From contig NZ_CP108549.1 in NCBI RefSeq assembly GCF_036010325.1, positions 8,618,001 through 8,682,000 of the forward strand: a stretch of 64,000 bases of DNA, in the 5' to 3' direction. Of this stretch, positions 63,882-64,000 are shown one piece after another. How positions within the stretch are numbered: the first letter of the stretch is position 1; each line of letters starts with the position of its first letter. The notes below the pieces were generated by a model. It did no database searches, had not been told where the DNA came from, and saw nothing but the letters and a program-made list of their open reading frames with translations. This stretch comes from Streptomyces sp. NBC_01210. Lineage in GTDB: Bacteria > Actinomycetota > Actinomycetes > Streptomycetales > Streptomycetaceae. The position numbers were made by a program, and so were the translations under genes.

Positions 63882-64000
63882 ATGCTCAGTCTGGAAAAGG
63901 ATGGCCGGGGCGGCCGTGTACTGGTTCCGCCAAGGGTTTACGCCCCGCAGGACGACACGCTCCTGCTCGCGCAGGCATTGGAACGCGAGCCACTGAGACC
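63882..64000 (+). CDS. SAM-dependent methyltransferase (HemK/PrmC-like), 3' truncated
   Basis: Only the first 39 codons are inside the window. The frame starts at ATG 63882, eight bases after AGAGG, and contains PRVYAPQDDTLLLAQALERE. This matches the entry segment (PGVYRPQDDTWLL) that precedes the SAM-binding motif in PrmC-like methyltransferases of Streptomyces. The catalytic NPPY motif would lie beyond the end, so identity is provisional. Confidence 0.6.
   Translation, partial: MLSLEKDGRGGRVLVPPRVYAPQDDTLLLAQALEREPLR

Overview
The window is high-GC actinobacterial DNA, almost certainly from a Streptomyces chromosome. The evidence is the G/C-ending codons, many ATGA/GTGA stop-start overlaps, GTG/TTG starts, Streptomyces-type small families (DUF5709, DUF6479, DUF6893, DUF5947, DUF6084), a ydaO (c-di-AMP) leader on a muralytic enzyme, and a rare TTA codon at the head of a secondary-metabolite operon. 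No rRNA, tRNA, CRISPR array or intact mobile element was seen.

Region 1 (1-10.74 kb) is a glycine-betaine utilisation block. It starts with the 3' end of a betaine-type substrate-binding protein. A dimethylglycine/sarcosine dehydrogenase-like flavoprotein follows, then folD, glyA and heterotetrameric sarcosine oxidase (soxB, a soxD-soxA fusion, soxG). The expected route is betaine-derived methylamines to glycine, with methylene-THF as C1 product. The soxD-soxA fusion linker is encoded by what looks like a dispersed Streptomyces palindromic repeat that has stayed in frame.

Region 2 (10.74-12.5 kb) holds a decayed GNAT gene and two small genes.

Region 3 (12.5-29.3 kb) is a complete group 1h (group 5, high-affinity) [NiFe]-hydrogenase locus. 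It contains hypX (CO ligand from formyl-THF), a possible 13-codon leader ORF, hhyS and hhyL. Four translationally coupled accessory genes of unknown function, a maturation protease and a 38-residue hydrophobic peptide follow. hypABFCDE completes the set. The two halves are separated by an oppositely oriented LysM/lytic transglycosylase gene with a c-di-AMP riboswitch and an upstream CRP-type palindrome.

Region 4 (29.5-31.7 kb) has a cysteine-free ribosomal protein L33, a DUF5709 gene and a lipoprotein of the class C beta-lactamase fold that lacks the catalytic lysine.

Region 5 (31.8-40.7 kb, minus strand) is a six-gene operon matching the lipstatin operon lstABCDEF: two KAS-III proteins, an OleC-like ligase, a 3-beta-HSD-type reductase, a C-A-T NRPS and a formyltransferase. 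It should make an N-formyl-aminoacyl beta-lactone. The lstA TTA codon suggests bldA control.

Region 6 (41-64 kb) is mixed: an SDR, an L,D-transpeptidase, secreted and lipoproteins, a GT2/GH26 polysaccharide pair, two divergent Ser/Thr kinases (one with a PQQ beta-propeller), a membrane protein, an ornithine cyclodeaminase-family enzyme, a snapalysin-like protease, an aldo/keto reductase, an MpaB-family oxygenase, a SpoIIE-type phosphatase, DUF6479, a YbdK-type ligase and the start of a methyltransferase. Several decayed genes also lie here.

A theme linking regions 1, 3 and 5 is formyl-tetrahydrofolate. FolD can produce it from the C1 units released by betaine breakdown, and both HypX and LstF are expected to consume it. 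That link is inference. All calls rest on reading the sequence by eye with family knowledge; no database search was run.
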